Below are positions 15,529-23,741 of a stretch of 63,740 bases of DNA, in pieces. A model generated the notes under the pieces. The model saw nothing but the letters and a program-made list of their open reading frames with translations, was not told the DNA's origin and did no database searches. The position numbers and the translations under genes were made by a program. The stretch is from Phycisphaerales bacterium (GTDB lineage Bacteria; Planctomycetota; Phycisphaerae; Phycisphaerales; SM1A02). Where the stretch lies: positions 1-63,740 of the forward strand of contig SIAR01000011.1 in NCBI GenBank assembly GCA_009691705.1, written 5' to 3'. Numbering within the stretch: the stretch's first letter is position 1; the number at the start of each line of letters is the position of its first letter.

Positions 15529-16751
15529 AGCTCTCCGCTGGATACCTCTTTCCTGAAATCGCGCGACGGGTCGCGCTGTTTTCGTCTGAGAATCCGGTCG
15601 TCGCGCAGCGCATCATTCGCTGCGGAATCGGCGATGTCACCGAACCGCTCCCGACCGCCGCCGCCGAGGCAATGCACAAGGCGATTGACGACCTCACGAA
15701 GCGCGAAACATTTCACGGATATCCACCACCAGCGGGTTACGACTTCGTGCGCGCGGCGATTGCGCAGGGAGACTTTCGCTCGCGGGGTTGCGCGATCGCC
15801 GACGACGAGATTTTTCTCAGCGATGGATCGAAGCCCGACGCGAGTGCGATCCTCGAGATTCTCGGAAACGGAAATCGCATTGCGATCACTGATCCCGTGT
15901 ATCCGGTCTATGCCGACACCAACGTGATGGCTGGAAACTCAGGCGCAGCGCTCGATGGTGGCGGCTACGGCGGATTCACCTACCTGCCCTGCACGCCAGC
16001 GAATGGCTTCTCGCCCGCGCTTCCAACCGCTGACGTCGATGTGATCTACCTCTGTTCGCCGAACAATCCAACAGGCGTTGTCTTGGACCGCGCCGCGCTC
16101 ACCCGCTGGGTGCGGTATGCGCGCGATCACGGCAGTGTGATTCTGTTCGACGCGGCATACGAGGCGTTTATTCGTGAGGATGGCATCCCCCATTCGATCT
16201 ATGAGATTGATGGCGCGCAAGAGTGCGCGATCGAGTTTCGATCGTTTTCGAAAGTTGGAGGTTTTACGGGAGTACGTTGTGGATACACCGTGATGCCCAA
16301 GGCATTGCATGCCACGACAAGCAGTGGCACGCGGGTTGGCTTGCATGCGCTCTGGATGCGGCGCTGGGCAACGTGCTCGAATGGCGTTTCATGGCCAGTG
16401 CAGTGCGCAACCGCCGCGCTCTATTCGCCCGCCGGACGGGCGCAAACGCGCGCGTTGACCGACTTCTATCTTGAGAACGCAACGCTGCTCTCGACTGCCT
16501 GCGAGGCAATGGGTCTCAAGACCTATGGCGCGCGGAATTCGCCCTATGTGTGGATGACATGTCCGGCGGGTCTCGGCTCGTGGGAAGCATTCGATCTGCT
16601 CTTGCGCGAGGCGCATGTCGTGACGACTCCGGGCGCGGGATTCGGCCGCGGCGGCGAAGGCTTCATTCGCATTAGCGCCTTCAATTCACGCGCAAATGTT
16701 GAAGAGGTGGTGCGACGGATCGCAGTGCTAATGCCCAGCACAGCGCGGTAA
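15501..16751 (+). CDS. dapL: LL-diaminopimelate aminotransferase
   Basis: A 416-residue PLP enzyme that converts tetrahydrodipicolinate directly to LL-diaminopimelate, the short route to lysine and peptidoglycan precursor used by chlamydiae, plants and many planctomycetes. Diagnostic sequence: FPEIARRVALFSSENP at the N-terminus, YLCSPNNPTG, the PLP lysine in FRSFSKVGGFTGVRCGY (Lys251), RRWATCSNGVSWPVQ, and RISAFNSRANVEE near the end. Length is normal. A GGAG Shine-Dalgarno precedes the ATG at good spacing, within the end of the methyltransferase gene. Confidence 0.93.
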   Translation: MFRINENFLKLSAGYLFPEIARRVALFSSENPVVAQRIIRCGIGDVTEPLPTAAAEAMHKAIDDLTKRETFHGYPPPAGYDFVRAAIAQGDFRSRGCAIADDEIFLSDGSKPDASAILEILGNGNRIAITDPVYPVYADTNVMAGNSGAALDGGGYGGFTYLPCTPANGFSPALPTADVDVIYLCSPNNPTGVVLDRAALTRWVRYARDHGSVILFDAAYEAFIREDGIPHSIYEIDGAQECAIEFRSFSKVGGFTGVRCGYTVMPKALHATTSSGTRVGLHALWMRRWATCSNGVSWPVQCATAALYSPAGRAQTRALTDFYLENATLLSTACEAMGLKTYGARNSPYVWMTCPAGLGSWEAFDLLLREAHVVTTPGAGFGRGGEGFIRISAFNSRANVEEVVRRIAVLMPSTAR

Positions 16752-17101
16752 GTGCGCGCCGTGCCCCACTCGGGGGGCGCGCGGCGCGGTTGATCGCTCG
16801 TTCTCCGCGTCGCAGATCGCTCGGTATTGCTCGGCGCTCACACTCATCCGTCCGAGGTAAACGGGCTTTGTCATTGCGCGTTGATGCGCTAGCAGTGGCA
16901 ATTGTGGCGCAGCACTTGCGAGTTCAACGCGACAACACGTGGTGTAGTGGCACGCGGTGCGTGACACCCCAGCCCGTGCATCATCGCGCCAGTCACAAGT
17001 GCGGCTGCGGGCGCGCGATTCACTCTCGCACTGGTTGGATGCCTGTCTTTGTTGTATCGAATCGCGGGTGAGGCGATTGCTCGTCGAGTCATGTTTCGCC
17101 C
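16752..17101. other. 350-nt gap between convergent genes
   Basis: No gene is supported here. At the left edge, 16756-16787 can fold into an imperfect hairpin (GCGCCG with CGGCGC, CCCC with GGGG inside), which may end dapL transcription, but no T-run follows. Small frames on both strands lack ribosome-binding sites, -10 boxes and sensible composition. I found no tRNA-like fold. Confidence 0.5.
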
Positions 17102-17740
17102 TTACTCCCCCCAGCCGCCGCGTTTCTTGGCTTCACTTGTGTGCGTTGGCTCAGCTGGCGCACCGCGATAACCGTGACCAACGATGAACATCTCGACGCT
17201 CTCGCGCCGCGACGACGCGGGCTTCACACCTTTGGCCTCGCCAAAGAGTTGTTGCGTGCGCTTGAGGAGGGATGGGTATCCACCGCCCTCATACACCTTC
17301 ATCACGATGTGTCCGCCGAGCTTGAGCCAAACAGGCAGGCGGTCGAGCAGTGTGTTGCAAAGCGCGACCGATCGAATGCTGTCGCCCGATGCATCCCCCG
17401 AAGTATCAGGGCCGATGTCGCTGATGACCACATTGAAGAATTCTCCGTCGAACGCTGCGTTGGTGAGTTTGTCTAAGTCTGCTTGCATCACGCGCACGTT
17501 GGGTGCGAATCCGCGCGGATCGATCACTTTCAAATCGAATGCGCAGACGAATCCGGTTGGTCCCACCCGCGCCGCAGCGACTTGTGTCCACGATCCAGGA
17601 GCCGCGCCAACATCGAGCACGCGATCACCTTTACGCAAGACGCGCCGCCGCTCTTCGATCTCGATCAACTTGTAGGCACTGCGCGCCCGGTATCCCTCTT
17701 CTTTGGCCTTTCTAAAATAGTGATCCTGAACTTCGCGCAT
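17102..17740 (-). CDS. rlmE: 23S rRNA 2'-O-methyltransferase, RlmE/FtsJ family
   Basis: A 212-residue enzyme that methylates the 2'-OH of the A-loop uridine (U2552 in E. coli numbering). The start matches the family (MREVQDHYFRKAKEEGYRARSAYKL). The SAM-binding motif is VLDVGAAPGSWTQVA. The K-D-K-E catalytic set is visible: the Lys of RSAYKL, the Asp of SDIGPD, the Lys of MKVYEG and the Glu of RRESVEMF. It starts 8 nt after the esterase stop. A TAATCT box overlapping that stop lies 5 nt before the ATG, so independent leaderless expression is possible. Confidence 0.93.
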   Translation of the reverse strand: MREVQDHYFRKAKEEGYRARSAYKLIEIEERRRVLRKGDRVLDVGAAPGSWTQVAAARVGPTGFVCAFDLKVIDPRGFAPNVRVMQADLDKLTNAAFDGEFFNVVISDIGPDTSGDASGDSIRSVALCNTLLDRLPVWLKLGGHIVMKVYEGGGYPSLLKRTQQLFGEAKGVKPASSRRESVEMFIVGHGYRGAPAEPTHTSEAKKRGGWGE

Positions 17741-17745
17741 GGCAG

Positions 17746-17751
17746 AGATTA
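17746..17751 (-). promoter_or_regulatory. Possible -10 box overlapping the esterase stop
   Basis: TAATCT on the minus strand (its TAA is the esterase stop codon) ends 5 nt before the rlmE ATG. The flank is AC rather than the usual G[C/T], so this is weaker than the others. Confidence 0.35.
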
Positions 17752-19497
17752 GTCGTGGTGCGCGCCGACATGAAAGAAGGCGCGTATCTCGTGATTGAAT
17801 CGCACTTGCGCAGGTTGGTAGACGCTGTCGTGCGTTGCGCCAGGAACAATTTCGATGTAACCCGGTCCAGTAGCAAAGACCCGACCCGCCGCCGATTCTT
17901 GTCGCATGTGTTCATCGATCGAATCGCGCAAGCGAATGGCGGCGCGCTCGAGATAAAACGAATCGCGCTCGCCAACAATGACCCGCACCCGTTCAACAAA
18001 TATCTCTCCGATGCCACTCCAGTCCTGACGAACGCGCCGCGCAATGTCGTAGTGACTCCACGCCTCAACCGTCACTGCATCGATCACCCCAGTGTGCGCA
18101 TCGCAGAGTCGACGTGGTTCGCCCCCTCCCGTCGCGATGGGACTGAACATCGCAGCCCACGAATCCCACTGCTGCCCCGACGATCCTTGCGGCGAGAGTG
18201 CGTACTCCATGCCCACCTCATCGCGCACCAGCATCGGAACGAGGTCATGACTTGGACCAATGGCTTGCCGAAAACTTGGCCGGTGTGTGCCATCATCGGC
18301 CGTGTACAAGTTGATGTCGCGGTAAAGGTCGCTCATCTCGAACGCCGAAAAGTCGAGTGGATCGGGACTACTGGCGAACGCTCCTCCAAACATCTTGGGA
18401 TGGTTGATCGTGAGCCAGACGCTGGTCCATCCGCCCGAGGAGTGGCCAGTGACAACCCGCGCACTTGGATGGCGAATCAACCGAAAGCGCGTTTCAAGGT
18501 AGGGAATGAGTTCGGTCACCAGGGCGGTGCCGCGCGGACCATTCGCAGGACTGTCGACGAATCCATGATGGCCAAATGCACTTTCGGGGTCAAGAATCAC
18601 ATAGACGGCTTGCGGCCAGAGTCCGGCAAGGGCGGGATTGTCCACTTTCGCAGCGATATCGATCGCATCAGTGAATCGACCGCCAAACCCAGGCACAACA
18701 TAGACGGTTGGCCAAATGCGGCGCTTCGCACGAATGTCGTGGTAGCCAACCGGAAAGATCACCGCCGCTCGGTGCGTCACCGCACGCTCCGCCGCCGCCG
18801 ACAGCAGTGCGCTTGGATGGTCGATCCACACCACATTCTTGAGCGCGGGCAGAGCGAGCGCTGTGATCTTCTGCGAGAGCTCGAGCGCGACGACATCGGC
18901 CGCCTCGCGGTTGAAGAGGATGGTCACTGGCTCCGACGAGAGGTTTCCGTTGGCGAGGTGGCCGCATTCACTCTCGTTGACGTCGAACACCGCCTGCACT
19001 TCATACTCGCCTTCGAAGAGTTCAGACCCCCCTGGCCACCAGACGCTCGACGCTGCGAATTCGATCGGTACTCCCGGCGCCAACGCCGCGACCTGAATCG
19101 ATGCGATTGGTTGCGGGTCTTCGAAGAAAGGTGCCATTGATGGATCACCACTCGCCCGACTATCGAGCGCTCGAAAAAAGAGAATGAGGCGGCCGGATCG
19201 GTGCGTTGCGTCGAGCCACTCGCTTCGCGCTTGCGGCAAAACCACGGTGATGGTGTCAGCGGGAAGCGCCACCCCGGCCTGCGCCGGTCGCACGCGCCGC
19301 CCTTTGTCAATGCGGGTTCGGTCGGGCGCACTGGCCGTTGGTTGCGGCGCGGTTGTCGGTGCCGGCGAGTTTGCACTGGTGGGTTGCTGCGCGGGCGCCA
19401 CCCGCTGTTGTTGGTGTGGACACAAGAGTGCGAGCGAGATGAAGAGTGCCAAGACCACAAGACGATCGTAGTCAGTGACGGGATCGTTAGACTTCAT
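17749..19497 (-). CDS. Secreted or membrane-anchored alpha/beta-hydrolase (esterase-D type)
   Basis: A 582-residue protein. The N-terminal hydrophobic segment (LVVLALFISLALL) is followed by a Pro/Ala/Gln/Thr-rich spacer to about residue 65, then a beta-rich domain, then an esterase domain from about residue 240. The nucleophile elbow is GHSSGGWTS, with WPTVYVVPGFGG before it and a candidate catalytic His in GATHDS near residue 555. The family includes enterochelin and S-formylglutathione esterases; the substrate here is unknown. Its ATG lies only 2 nt from the GTG of the divergent lipoprotein gene, so each promoter must overlap the other gene. Confidence 0.85.
   Translation of the reverse strand: MKSNDPVTDYDRLVVLALFISLALLCPHQQQRVAPAQQPTSANSPAPTTAPQPTASAPDRTRIDKGRRVRPAQAGVALPADTITVVLPQARSEWLDATHRSGRLILFFRALDSRASGDPSMAPFFEDPQPIASIQVAALAPGVPIEFAASSVWWPGGSELFEGEYEVQAVFDVNESECGHLANGNLSSEPVTILFNREAADVVALELSQKITALALPALKNVVWIDHPSALLSAAAERAVTHRAAVIFPVGYHDIRAKRRIWPTVYVVPGFGGRFTDAIDIAAKVDNPALAGLWPQAVYVILDPESAFGHHGFVDSPANGPRGTALVTELIPYLETRFRLIRHPSARVVTGHSSGGWTSVWLTINHPKMFGGAFASSPDPLDFSAFEMSDLYRDINLYTADDGTHRPSFRQAIGPSHDLVPMLVRDEVGMEYALSPQGSSGQQWDSWAAMFSPIATGGGEPRRLCDAHTGVIDAVTVEAWSHYDIARRVRQDWSGIGEIFVERVRVIVGERDSFYLERAAIRLRDSIDEHMRQESAAGRVFATGPGYIEIVPGATHDSVYQPAQVRFNHEIRAFFHVGAHHD
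19488..19493 (+). promoter_or_regulatory. -10 box inside the divergent esterase gene
   Basis: TAGACT, preceded by GT, ends exactly 6 nt before the GTG at 19500. The box lies over the first codons of the minus-strand esterase gene (ATG at 19497), so initiation in one direction could interfere with the other. Confidence 0.5.
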
Positions 19498-19499
19498 CC

Positions 19500-20336
19500 G
19501 TGCGACGCGCCAGCTCGATTACCGGCCTTTGTTCAATGCTGCTGGGGACAGTCGCGCTGGCTGCTGGTTGCACCGCGAATGTGCGTCCTGGAATTGCATA
19601 CGGCGTAGTTCAAACATGGAACCGCAGTGTGGGTGGTCACGTGCATGAGAACGAATCGTTTCTCGTGCCAGCCGCTGGCGTGATCAACGTCGAAGTCGAC
19701 AACTTTGCTGGCAACGTTGTAATGCATGCGGTGGGCGATGGTGCGACGGCATCGATCGATGTCGTTCGACGCGCCACACATGGTCTTGGACGGCACAGCG
19801 AGTCTGAAGAATCACTCAAGCAACTCGCTGTGGCCTACGGCGTCGAAGAACGCGGCGGTCGCGCAACACTTGTCGTCAAAGCAACAACGACGCACGTCGA
19901 ACCTTGGTTTCAAGCCGTTGATATCGACATCGCCGTGCCGCGCCTCGGCGTAGTCATCGTGCGCACAAGTCGCGGTCACGTGATGGTCACCAACTTCGAA
20001 GATGGCGTCGACATCGAAACATCTCACGGCGATGTGCGCGCTGCAACGAACGCGGCCATCCTCTCGCCGTCGACAATCCTGAACCGAGAAGGATCGATCG
20101 ACTGGCGCGTTGCTCCAAAGAGCGCTGGTTCATTTCAAATGGAAGCGGTCAACGGGCAAGCTCAGATTCGTGTGCGCGATGGAGTGTGGCTTGCAACCGA
20201 TCGGCGCAACGACAGCAACTCGAACTACGGGGTGCTCAATCGTGGCACGAATCTTGTGATCCTGCGCACTGTTGATGGCGACATTCGCATGTACGTCGGC
20301 GAGAGCCCCACCGAAATGGGCACGTTCATCGATTGA
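19500..20336 (+). CDS. Putative lipoprotein with DUF4097-like beta-helix character
   Basis: A 278-residue protein. The GTG start gives a signal with basic residues and a lipobox (ALAAGC); an ATG at 19536 would remove the basic head. The mature part has repeating short beta strands (INVEVDNFAGNVVMHAV, VVIVRTSRGHVMVTNF, VDIETSHGDVRAAT, LRTVDGDIRMYV) in the style of the DUF4097/DUF2807 adhesin-like beta-solenoids. It is therefore probably an envelope lipoprotein of structural role. The assignment rests on pattern only. It converges with queF, only 8 nt apart. Confidence 0.7.
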   Translation: MRRASSITGLCSMLLGTVALAAGCTANVRPGIAYGVVQTWNRSVGGHVHENESFLVPAAGVINVEVDNFAGNVVMHAVGDGATASIDVVRRATHGLGRHSESEESLKQLAVAYGVEERGGRATLVVKATTTHVEPWFQAVDIDIAVPRLGVVIVRTSRGHVMVTNFEDGVDIETSHGDVRAATNAAILSPSTILNREGSIDWRVAPKSAGSFQMEAVNGQAQIRVRDGVWLATDRRNDSNSNYGVLNRGTNLVILRTVDGDIRMYVGESPTEMGTFID

Positions 20337-20344
20337 CTCGCCGC

Positions 20345-20713
20345 TCAGCCGCACGCCCACGCCGCTGGAACACTCCCGCGACTCGCAATAATGCGCGACC
20401 GAATGCCGCCGCGGCCACGCCAATGGGTGATCACCTGCATCCAAGAGGGACTCATCGCCTGCCCGAGATCGTCGCAGATGCGATTTGTCACCGCCTCATA
20501 GAAGATTCCCTCGTTGCGAAATGACTGGTAGTAGAGCTTCAGTGACTTCAGTTCGACGCAGACCGCGCCCGGTTCATACCGCAGCGTGATCGATCCAAAG
20601 TCTGGATGTCCAGTCTTTGGACAGACTGATGTGAACTCTTCGTTGATGTGTTCGATCAGAAACGATTGGTCGGTGGGTGAATCAAAGAACTCGAGCAATT
20701 GTGGATTTGGCAT
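20345..20713 (-). CDS. queF: NADPH-dependent preQ0 reductase QueF
   Basis: A 122-residue enzyme of the short (unimodular) QueF type that reduces the nitrile of preQ0 to the amine preQ1 in queuosine biosynthesis. Diagnostic: EEFTSVCPKTGHPDFG, carrying the catalytic Cys and Asp, and the NADPH-binding VELKSLKLYYQSFRNEG. Length is slightly below the usual 150. It begins 9 nt after the TPR lipoprotein stop and is the last gene of this minus-strand run. Confidence 0.93.
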   Translation of the reverse strand: MPNPQLLEFFDSPTDQSFLIEHINEEFTSVCPKTGHPDFGSITLRYEPGAVCVELKSLKLYYQSFRNEGIFYEAVTNRICDDLGQAMSPSWMQVITHWRGRGGIRSRIIASRGSVPAAWACG

Positions 20714-20721
20714 AGTCGCTT

Positions 20722-21750
20722 TCAGAGTCCGTAGGTGGTGTAGAGCTTGAGCACTTTGGGTTGGTTCGGATTCGCCTGCATCGAGGCGCGAAATGCGCGG
20801 CGTGCCTCAGACGCCGCGAGGTCATCCCTTTTCTCGGAAAGCAGCCAGCGATTGAGCGCGTTGACTCCGATGCCATTCCACGACGGCCAATAGTTGGGAT
20901 CGAGCACCACAGACTGTCGGTATGCGACGCTCGATGAGTCATAGTTTCCGGCGCGAAACTCAGCCCATCCAAGTCGCTCAAATGTTTCTGGACCCGACGC
21001 AAGCTTTGTCAGCGCGATCGCTGTGTTCACAGCCTCGGGATACCGCCCATCTGCGACGTATGCATTCACCATGTTGGTGAGCAGTTGGGGAGTCTGCGGC
21101 AACAACTCTGCGGCGGCCTGATACTGCATGATCGCATCTGCGGGACGGCCCAACCGCTCATAAGAAACGCCAAGGTTGACGTGCGCCGCTCCATTGCGTG
21201 GTTCGAGTTGCACAGCGCGCTCAGCAAACTGCGCTGCCACGCGTGGATCACCCAGCGACAAATACGCGGTCGCCATGTTGAGATTGACTTCAGCACTCTT
21301 TGGATTCGCGACGAGCGCCCGTTGATAGGCGCCGATCGATTCGGCAAGCCGTCCGAGCATTTGCAGTGATCTGCCGTGACCATACTGGGCCTGAAAGTCC
21401 GCCGGATCGAGGGTGACGGCCCGTTTGTACGAAGGCTCTGCTTCGACGAATCGGCCTTGCGAAAACCGCACGTCTCCGATACCGACGTACGCCTCGGGCA
21501 ACAATGGATTCTTGTCGAGCAGTTCTTGAAAGAGCGCGAGCGCAGCCTCGTTATCTCCAGCGTTGCGCATCTGCGTTGCCGTGACGAGTTTCGCCTGTTC
21601 ATTCGCGGTCGGTTCAACTGGCGCTGCGCTCGGTGAAAGCGCCGCGCGCTTGGTCGGGCGCTGTCCACCTGAAAACAGTTGGCAGCCCATGGGCAACCCA
21701 GCCAAGAGTGCGACCAACACAACCATCACGAGGGTCTTGAGCAGACGCAT
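20722..21750 (-). CDS. TPR lipoprotein, alternative product from an internal start
   Basis: The 342-residue product expected if translation starts at the internal ATG 21750. The first 23 residues form a textbook lipoprotein signal with lipobox (LPMGC), followed by a Gly/Gln/Pro linker and TPR units (LFQELLDKNPLLPEAYVGIG; AVTLDPADFQAQYGHG; ALVANPKSAEVNLNMATAYL; AVQLEPRNGAAHVNLGVSY). A signal peptide in the middle of a DNA-repair polypeptide makes little sense, so separate translation is likely. No strong Shine-Dalgarno precedes it. The family resembles PilF-like TPR lipoproteins, but the link is weak. Confidence 0.6.
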   Translation of the reverse strand: MRLLKTLVMVVLVALLAGLPMGCQLFSGGQRPTKRAALSPSAAPVEPTANEQAKLVTATQMRNAGDNEAALALFQELLDKNPLLPEAYVGIGDVRFSQGRFVEAEPSYKRAVTLDPADFQAQYGHGRSLQMLGRLAESIGAYQRALVANPKSAEVNLNMATAYLSLGDPRVAAQFAERAVQLEPRNGAAHVNLGVSYERLGRPADAIMQYQAAAELLPQTPQLLTNMVNAYVADGRYPEAVNTAIALTKLASGPETFERLGWAEFRAGNYDSSSVAYRQSVVLDPNYWPSWNGIGVNALNRWLLSEKRDDLAASEARRAFRASMQANPNQPKVLKLYTTYGL

Positions 21751-22719
21751 CGCTTCAAGTCGCTTGATGTTCACGAGATCCCATGCTTCATCTGAACGAT
21801 CACTCTCATCTTCTTCCTTGGGCGTTTCAAGAATCATTGGAACATCCCACAACGCCTTTGCGTTGAGAATAGCGTGAAAACAAGCATCGCCACAGCATCC
21901 AGCGCCGATGTGCGCGTGACGATCTTTGCGCGATCCCATCGCCCCTTCGGAATCGTTCAAGTGCACGACCCGCACCGCCGCGAGACCACACACCTCGTCG
22001 AACTCTTGCAGAACTGCGCGCGCCTTCGACCGAGTCGAGAGGTCATATCCCGCCGCAACGATGTGGCAGGTGTCGACACAGATGCCCACCCGCTCAGGAT
22101 CGCGCACGAGCGAACGAATCTTGGCAAGGTGTGCAAAGTCGTATCCGATGTTCGTGCCAGATCCGGTGGTGGTCTCAAGACACGTGACCACTTTGTAGCC
22201 ACCGAGCTCGCGGTGCAACTGGTCGAGCGCCGCGGCGATGCGTTCAATCCCCGCTGCTTCGTCAACGTTGGGTTGCGCGCGCAACACATTTGGGTCGCTC
22301 GGTCGCCGTGGCGCGCCGAGATGCGCGCCGGGATGCATCACACACCAGGCGATGCCGAGCACCTCGCAGCGCTCGAGTTCGTCGCGCTGCAGTGCGATAC
22401 TTCGAGCCCGTGCAACTGGATCGGGCGATGCAAGATTCACCAGGTATGAATTGTGACTCACGATGCGCTGCGGTGCGTCGGGCCAGCCAGTGGCTACGAC
22501 TGCTTCGCGCCAAAGCGCAATCTGCTCATCGCGCAGTGGTGGTGCTGTCCATTGCCGTTGGTTCTTCGTGAAGACTTGCACTGAGTCAAGTTGCAGTCGA
22601 ACCGCCGCGGTGAGTGCGAGGTGACCGCCGCCAGCGACGGAAAGATGGCTGCCGTAACGCGGGCGAAGTGTCGTTGCCTTGGCCTTCAAATCATCCGCGC
22701 ACCTGCACGGCGCGCGCAC
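20722..22719 (-). CDS. nfo: Endonuclease IV fused in frame to a TPR lipoprotein
   Basis: A single 665-codon frame. Residues 1-322 are a complete class II AP endonuclease: GSHLSVAGG, HNSYLVNLA, MHPGAHLG, CLETTTGSGTNIG, GICVDTCHIVAAGYDL, HLNDSEGA, DRHAHIGAG and ILETP supply the expected Zn ligands. It cuts DNA at abasic sites. With no stop between, residue 324 is a Met starting a lipoprotein-like signal (MRLLKTLVMVVLVALLAG, then MGC) and about nine TPR-like helices follow. Either this is one polypeptide or the second half is translated from the internal ATG at 21750. The ATG at 22719 overlaps the previous gene by 34 nt; a TTG at 22689 overlapping that stop (TTGA) is an alternative. The joined frame is highly unusual. 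Confidence 0.85.
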   Translation of the reverse strand: MRAPCRCADDLKAKATTLRPRYGSHLSVAGGGHLALTAAVRLQLDSVQVFTKNQRQWTAPPLRDEQIALWREAVVATGWPDAPQRIVSHNSYLVNLASPDPVARARSIALQRDELERCEVLGIAWCVMHPGAHLGAPRRPSDPNVLRAQPNVDEAAGIERIAAALDQLHRELGGYKVVTCLETTTGSGTNIGYDFAHLAKIRSLVRDPERVGICVDTCHIVAAGYDLSTRSKARAVLQEFDEVCGLAAVRVVHLNDSEGAMGSRKDRHAHIGAGCCGDACFHAILNAKALWDVPMILETPKEEDESDRSDEAWDLVNIKRLEAMRLLKTLVMVVLVALLAGLPMGCQLFSGGQRPTKRAALSPSAAPVEPTANEQAKLVTATQMRNAGDNEAALALFQELLDKNPLLPEAYVGIGDVRFSQGRFVEAEPSYKRAVTLDPADFQAQYGHGRSLQMLGRLAESIGAYQRALVANPKSAEVNLNMATAYLSLGDPRVAAQFAERAVQLEPRNGAAHVNLGVSYERLGRPADAIMQYQAAAELLPQTPQLLTNMVNAYVADGRYPEAVNTAIALTKLASGPETFERLGWAEFRAGNYDSSSVAYRQSVVLDPNYWPSWNGIGVNALNRWLLSEKRDDLAASEARRAFRASMQANPNQPKVLKLYTTYGL

Positions 22720-23741
22720 TCGACGATGCGCTGCGCGGTGCGAACTGCGGCGAATCCTGCTTGGGCATCAACAAATGGTTTGCTGCCGGTTCGCACTGCG
22801 TTGAGAAAGTTTTCGAGTTGCAACTTGAGTGGTTCGCCCTGTCCAACATCGAGCGCGTCGACCTTCACAAGTTCGAGGTAATTCAACCCTGAGAGGTCTT
22901 CGCCGCTCTTGAAACGGGCGCGAATGTCGGCGAGTTGTGCGGCGTTGACAGCCTTGCGCACCACCGTTCCACGCCGTTCGCCGAAGTCTGCAGAGACATA
23001 GGCGTCTTCGCTGATAATGCGCATCTTGCGTTCGGTCTTGAGTGCGAGGCGGCTCGCTGTGACATTTGCCGTGCAGCGGATGCCGTCGAGCCCCGCCGGA
23101 AAGACGAGTCGTGCGTTACACACATCTTCAGCTTCGCCCAGCACGCTGACGGCGTTGGCGTGAATCTCTTCGGGCTCGCTTCCCATCAACATGATGAGTA
23201 CATCGAGATCGTGAATCATCATGTCGAGCACAACACCGACATCGACCGAACGAAACGTCATCGGAGAGACGCGGTCGACTTCGACAAATCTCGGCGTGAG
23301 ATTTGGAATGTTTCTAATCGCAACCATCACGGGATCGAATCTCACAACATGTCCAACCTGCAAGATCGCCGTGCCGCGCGCCGCCGCATCAGCCATCGCA
23401 CGCGCTTCGGTTTCGTCGGGGGCGAGAGGCTTTTCGACTAAGCAGTGCACGCCCGCCGCGAGCAACTGTTCGACAACTGCGCGGTGGGTGACAGTGGGCG
23501 TTGCGACCACGCACGCATCGACCCCTGCGGCAATCAGCGCATCAACGCTCGCGAATGCGCCGCAACCATACTGTTCGACCATGTCATTGCGCCGGGCTTC
23601 GCTGGCGTCGACGACCCCCACCAGATCGGCCCCCTCGACTTGCGAGCAGAGTCGGGCGTGGTGGCGTCCCATGCGCCCGACACCGATGACCCCACAGCGA
23701 ATCGTTGCAGTCGATGGAAGTGCGGAGGCGTTGTTTGTCAT
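22686..23741 (-). CDS. Gfo/Idh/MocA family NAD(P)-dependent sugar oxidoreductase
   Basis: A 351-residue enzyme. The N-terminal Rossmann fold shows CGVIGVGRMGRHHA (about residues 16-29), then VVATPTVTH, the family EKP motif in CLVEKPLAP (residues 103-105), and MMIHDLDVLIML, which carries the catalytic-type His and Asp. The family oxidises or reduces sugars or nucleotide sugars. The overall look (GVVLDMMIHDLDVL, NARLVFPAG) resembles the UDP-GlcNAc 3-dehydrogenase (GnnA) branch used for lipid A amino sugars, which I cannot confirm. It overlaps the RsbW-like gene by 4 nt. Confidence 0.88.
   Translation of the reverse strand: MTNNASALPSTATIRCGVIGVGRMGRHHARLCSQVEGADLVGVVDASEARRNDMVEQYGCGAFASVDALIAAGVDACVVATPTVTHRAVVEQLLAAGVHCLVEKPLAPDETEARAMADAAARGTAILQVGHVVRFDPVMVAIRNIPNLTPRFVEVDRVSPMTFRSVDVGVVLDMMIHDLDVLIMLMGSEPEEIHANAVSVLGEAEDVCNARLVFPAGLDGIRCTANVTASRLALKTERKMRIISEDAYVSADFGERRGTVVRKAVNAAQLADIRARFKSGEDLSGLNYLELVKVDALDVGQGEPLKLQLENFLNAVRTGSKPFVDAQAGFAAVRTAQRIVECARRAGARMI

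Noticed and set aside
16728-17092. Two small minus-strand frames (up to 79 codons) in the dapL-rlmE gap
   Set aside because: One overlaps the end of dapL; both are rich in Arg, Ala, His and Cys typical of non-coding GC-rich DNA, without start signals.
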